Source of the DNA: Desulfobacula sp.
GTDB taxonomy: Bacteria > Desulfobacterota > Desulfobacteria > Desulfobacterales > Desulfobacteraceae
DNA length: 64,000 nucleotides
NCBI RefSeq assembly: GCF_030145145.1
Contig: NZ_JAQYWD010000024.1
Span: forward strand, 33,294 to 97,293
Direction of reading: 5' to 3'
Below the pieces are notes generated by a model. That model had not been told where the DNA came from and did no database searches. It saw only the letters and a program-made list of their open reading frames with translations. Shown here piece after piece: positions 63,339-64,000 of the stretch; the first letter of the stretch is position 1, and each line of letters begins with the position of its first letter. Position numbers and translations under genes: made by a program.

Positions 63339-64000
63339 TTGAGCTTAAAACTTGCTGTTGGCGGCAAAGGCGGAGTAGGGAAAACCACGATTACGTCTTT
63401 AATTGCACGGTGCATTGCTGCATCAAATACTGAAACCAAAGTCATTGCCATCGATGCTGACCCTGTGGCCAATCTTGCTGCGGGTTTAGGGATTGATGAA
63501 TCTAAACCCATCACCCCGATTTCAGAACTGTCTGATCTGATTGCAGAGAGAACCGGGGCCAAGCCCGGCACCATGGGCGGATTTTTTACACTGAATCCCA
63601 AAGTGGATGATATTCCGGATCGTTTTTCCATTGAAAAGGATGGGGTGAAACTGCTGGTCATGGGAACGGTGCAACAGGGCGGATCAGGTTGTATCTGCCC
63701 GGAATCCACCATTTTAAAAGCCTTGATGAACCATGTTGTTCTGGCAAGAAATGAAGTTGTGGTCATGGATATGGAAGCTGGTATTGAGCACTTGGGCCGT
63801 GCCACTTCAGGATCTGTGGATGCCTTGATTGTGATTGTCAACCCGGGTAAACGCAGTCGTGTGGCAGCAGATACGATAAGAAAGCTGGGGCAGGATATTG
63901 GTATTAAAAACATTGTGATTCTGGGGAACAGGGTCAAATCTGAAGCAGACAAACAATTGATCCGGGACACGATGCCGGATTATGAAATTTTGGGATTTAT
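63339..64000 (+). CDS. cooC: CODH nickel-insertion ATPase CooC (AcsF-like), partial
   Basis: The first 220 codons are present; the gene runs off the window. The TTG start follows AGAGGAG by seven bases. The deviant Walker A loop GGKGGVGKTT (8-17) and AIDADPVANLAAGLG place it in the MinD/CooC P-loop family. Cys118 and Cys120 in CICPE form the CXC nickel-binding pair of CooC dimers. It loads nickel into the C-cluster of CODH (CooC) or the A-cluster of ACS (AcsF); sequence alone does not settle which. Confidence 0.93.
   Translation, partial: MSLKLAVGGKGGVGKTTITSLIARCIAASNTETKVIAIDADPVANLAAGLGIDESKPITPISELSDLIAERTGAKPGTMGGFFTLNPKVDDIPDRFSIEKDGVKLLVMGTVQQGGSGCICPESTILKALMNHVVLARNEVVVMDMEAGIEHLGRATSGSVDALIVIVNPGKRSRVAADTIRKLGQDIGIKNIVILGNRVKSEADKQLIRDTMPDYEILGF

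Noticed and set aside
1..64000. CRISPR arrays, prophage, integrases, toxin-antitoxin pairs and rRNA genes
   Set aside because: No regularly spaced repeats, phage or integrase genes, toxin-like partner of the RHH-like protein, or rRNA sequence were seen in either strand.

Overview
The window looks like chromosome from a strictly anaerobic, Gram-negative, sulfate-reducing deltaproteobacterium of the Desulfobacterales (Desulfobacterium/Desulfobacula/Desulfotignum type). This is inferred from gene content, since no 16S rRNA gene is present. The main evidence is a bacterial-type CO dehydrogenase/acetyl-CoA synthase (CODH/ACS) operon, formate-THF ligase and FolD beside it, a selenocysteine formate dehydrogenase, an RnfB-GltD type iron-sulfur flavoprotein, a [NiFe] hydrogenase, and a meso-DAP type division and cell wall (dcw) cluster. 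No phage, integrase, CRISPR array or complete insertion sequence was seen. The only mobile-looking DNA is three short non-coding palindromic elements.

Layout. 1-4.6 kb (+): the end of a [NiFe] hydrogenase large subunit, its maturation protease, then a hybrid sensor kinase and a PleD-like diguanylate cyclase, joined by overlapping stop/start codons. 4.7-8.8 kb (+): a PflX-type radical SAM protein, then birA-bioY-bioM-bioN (biotin regulation and uptake) behind a clear BirA operator. 9-15.1 kb (+): a tandem ribbon-helix-helix-like protein, a Gld-like ABC system with a DUF4340 protein, and an acyltransferase. 15.4-34 kb (+): a compact dcw cluster mraZ-rsmH-ftsL-ftsI-murEF(fused)-small ORF-mraY-murD-ftsW-murG-murC-murB-ftsQ-ftsA-ftsZ, followed by a radical SAM gene. 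34-34.6 kb: non-coding, with two palindromic elements. 34.7-35.6 kb: manganese-type pyrophosphatase. 35.7-39.8 kb (-): a hybrid histidine kinase and an RnfB-GltD fusion. 40-42.7 kb (+): selenocysteine-containing fdhA, transcribed divergently from the fusion gene. 42.8-50.8 kb (-): housekeeping genes rluD, carD, pth, rplY, prs, tRNA-Gln and ispE, then a DUF1844 protein, a phosphopantetheinyl transferase and an ADP-forming acyl-CoA synthetase. 51.2-54 kb (-): folD and fhs. 54.5-64 kb (+): acsD-acsA-acsB-acsC-acsE-hypothetical-cooC, running off the window.

How the genes work together. FdhA, Fhs, FolD, AcsE, the corrinoid iron-sulfur protein AcsC/AcsD, CODH AcsA, acetyl-CoA synthase AcsB and nickel chaperone CooC make up most of the Wood-Ljungdahl pathway. 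It can run toward CO2 fixation or, in sulfate reducers, in reverse to oxidize acetyl-CoA. Methylene-THF reductase is not in the window. The hydrogenase, the RnfB-GltD fusion and the ADP-forming synthetase would fit the same redox and energy network.

Most unusual points: an in-frame UGA followed by a SECIS-like hairpin in fdhA; a roughly 170-residue Ala/Lys/Glu-rich tail on AcsD; an RnfB-GltD fusion with altered nucleotide-binding motifs opposite fdhA; a MurE-MurF fusion; an unlisted 44-codon ORF inside the dcw cluster; and small uncharacterized proteins near the biotin and acs operons. I did not find a convincing wholly new defence or mobile system. The best candidates for new biology are the fdhA/RnfB-GltD pair and the AcsD tail.
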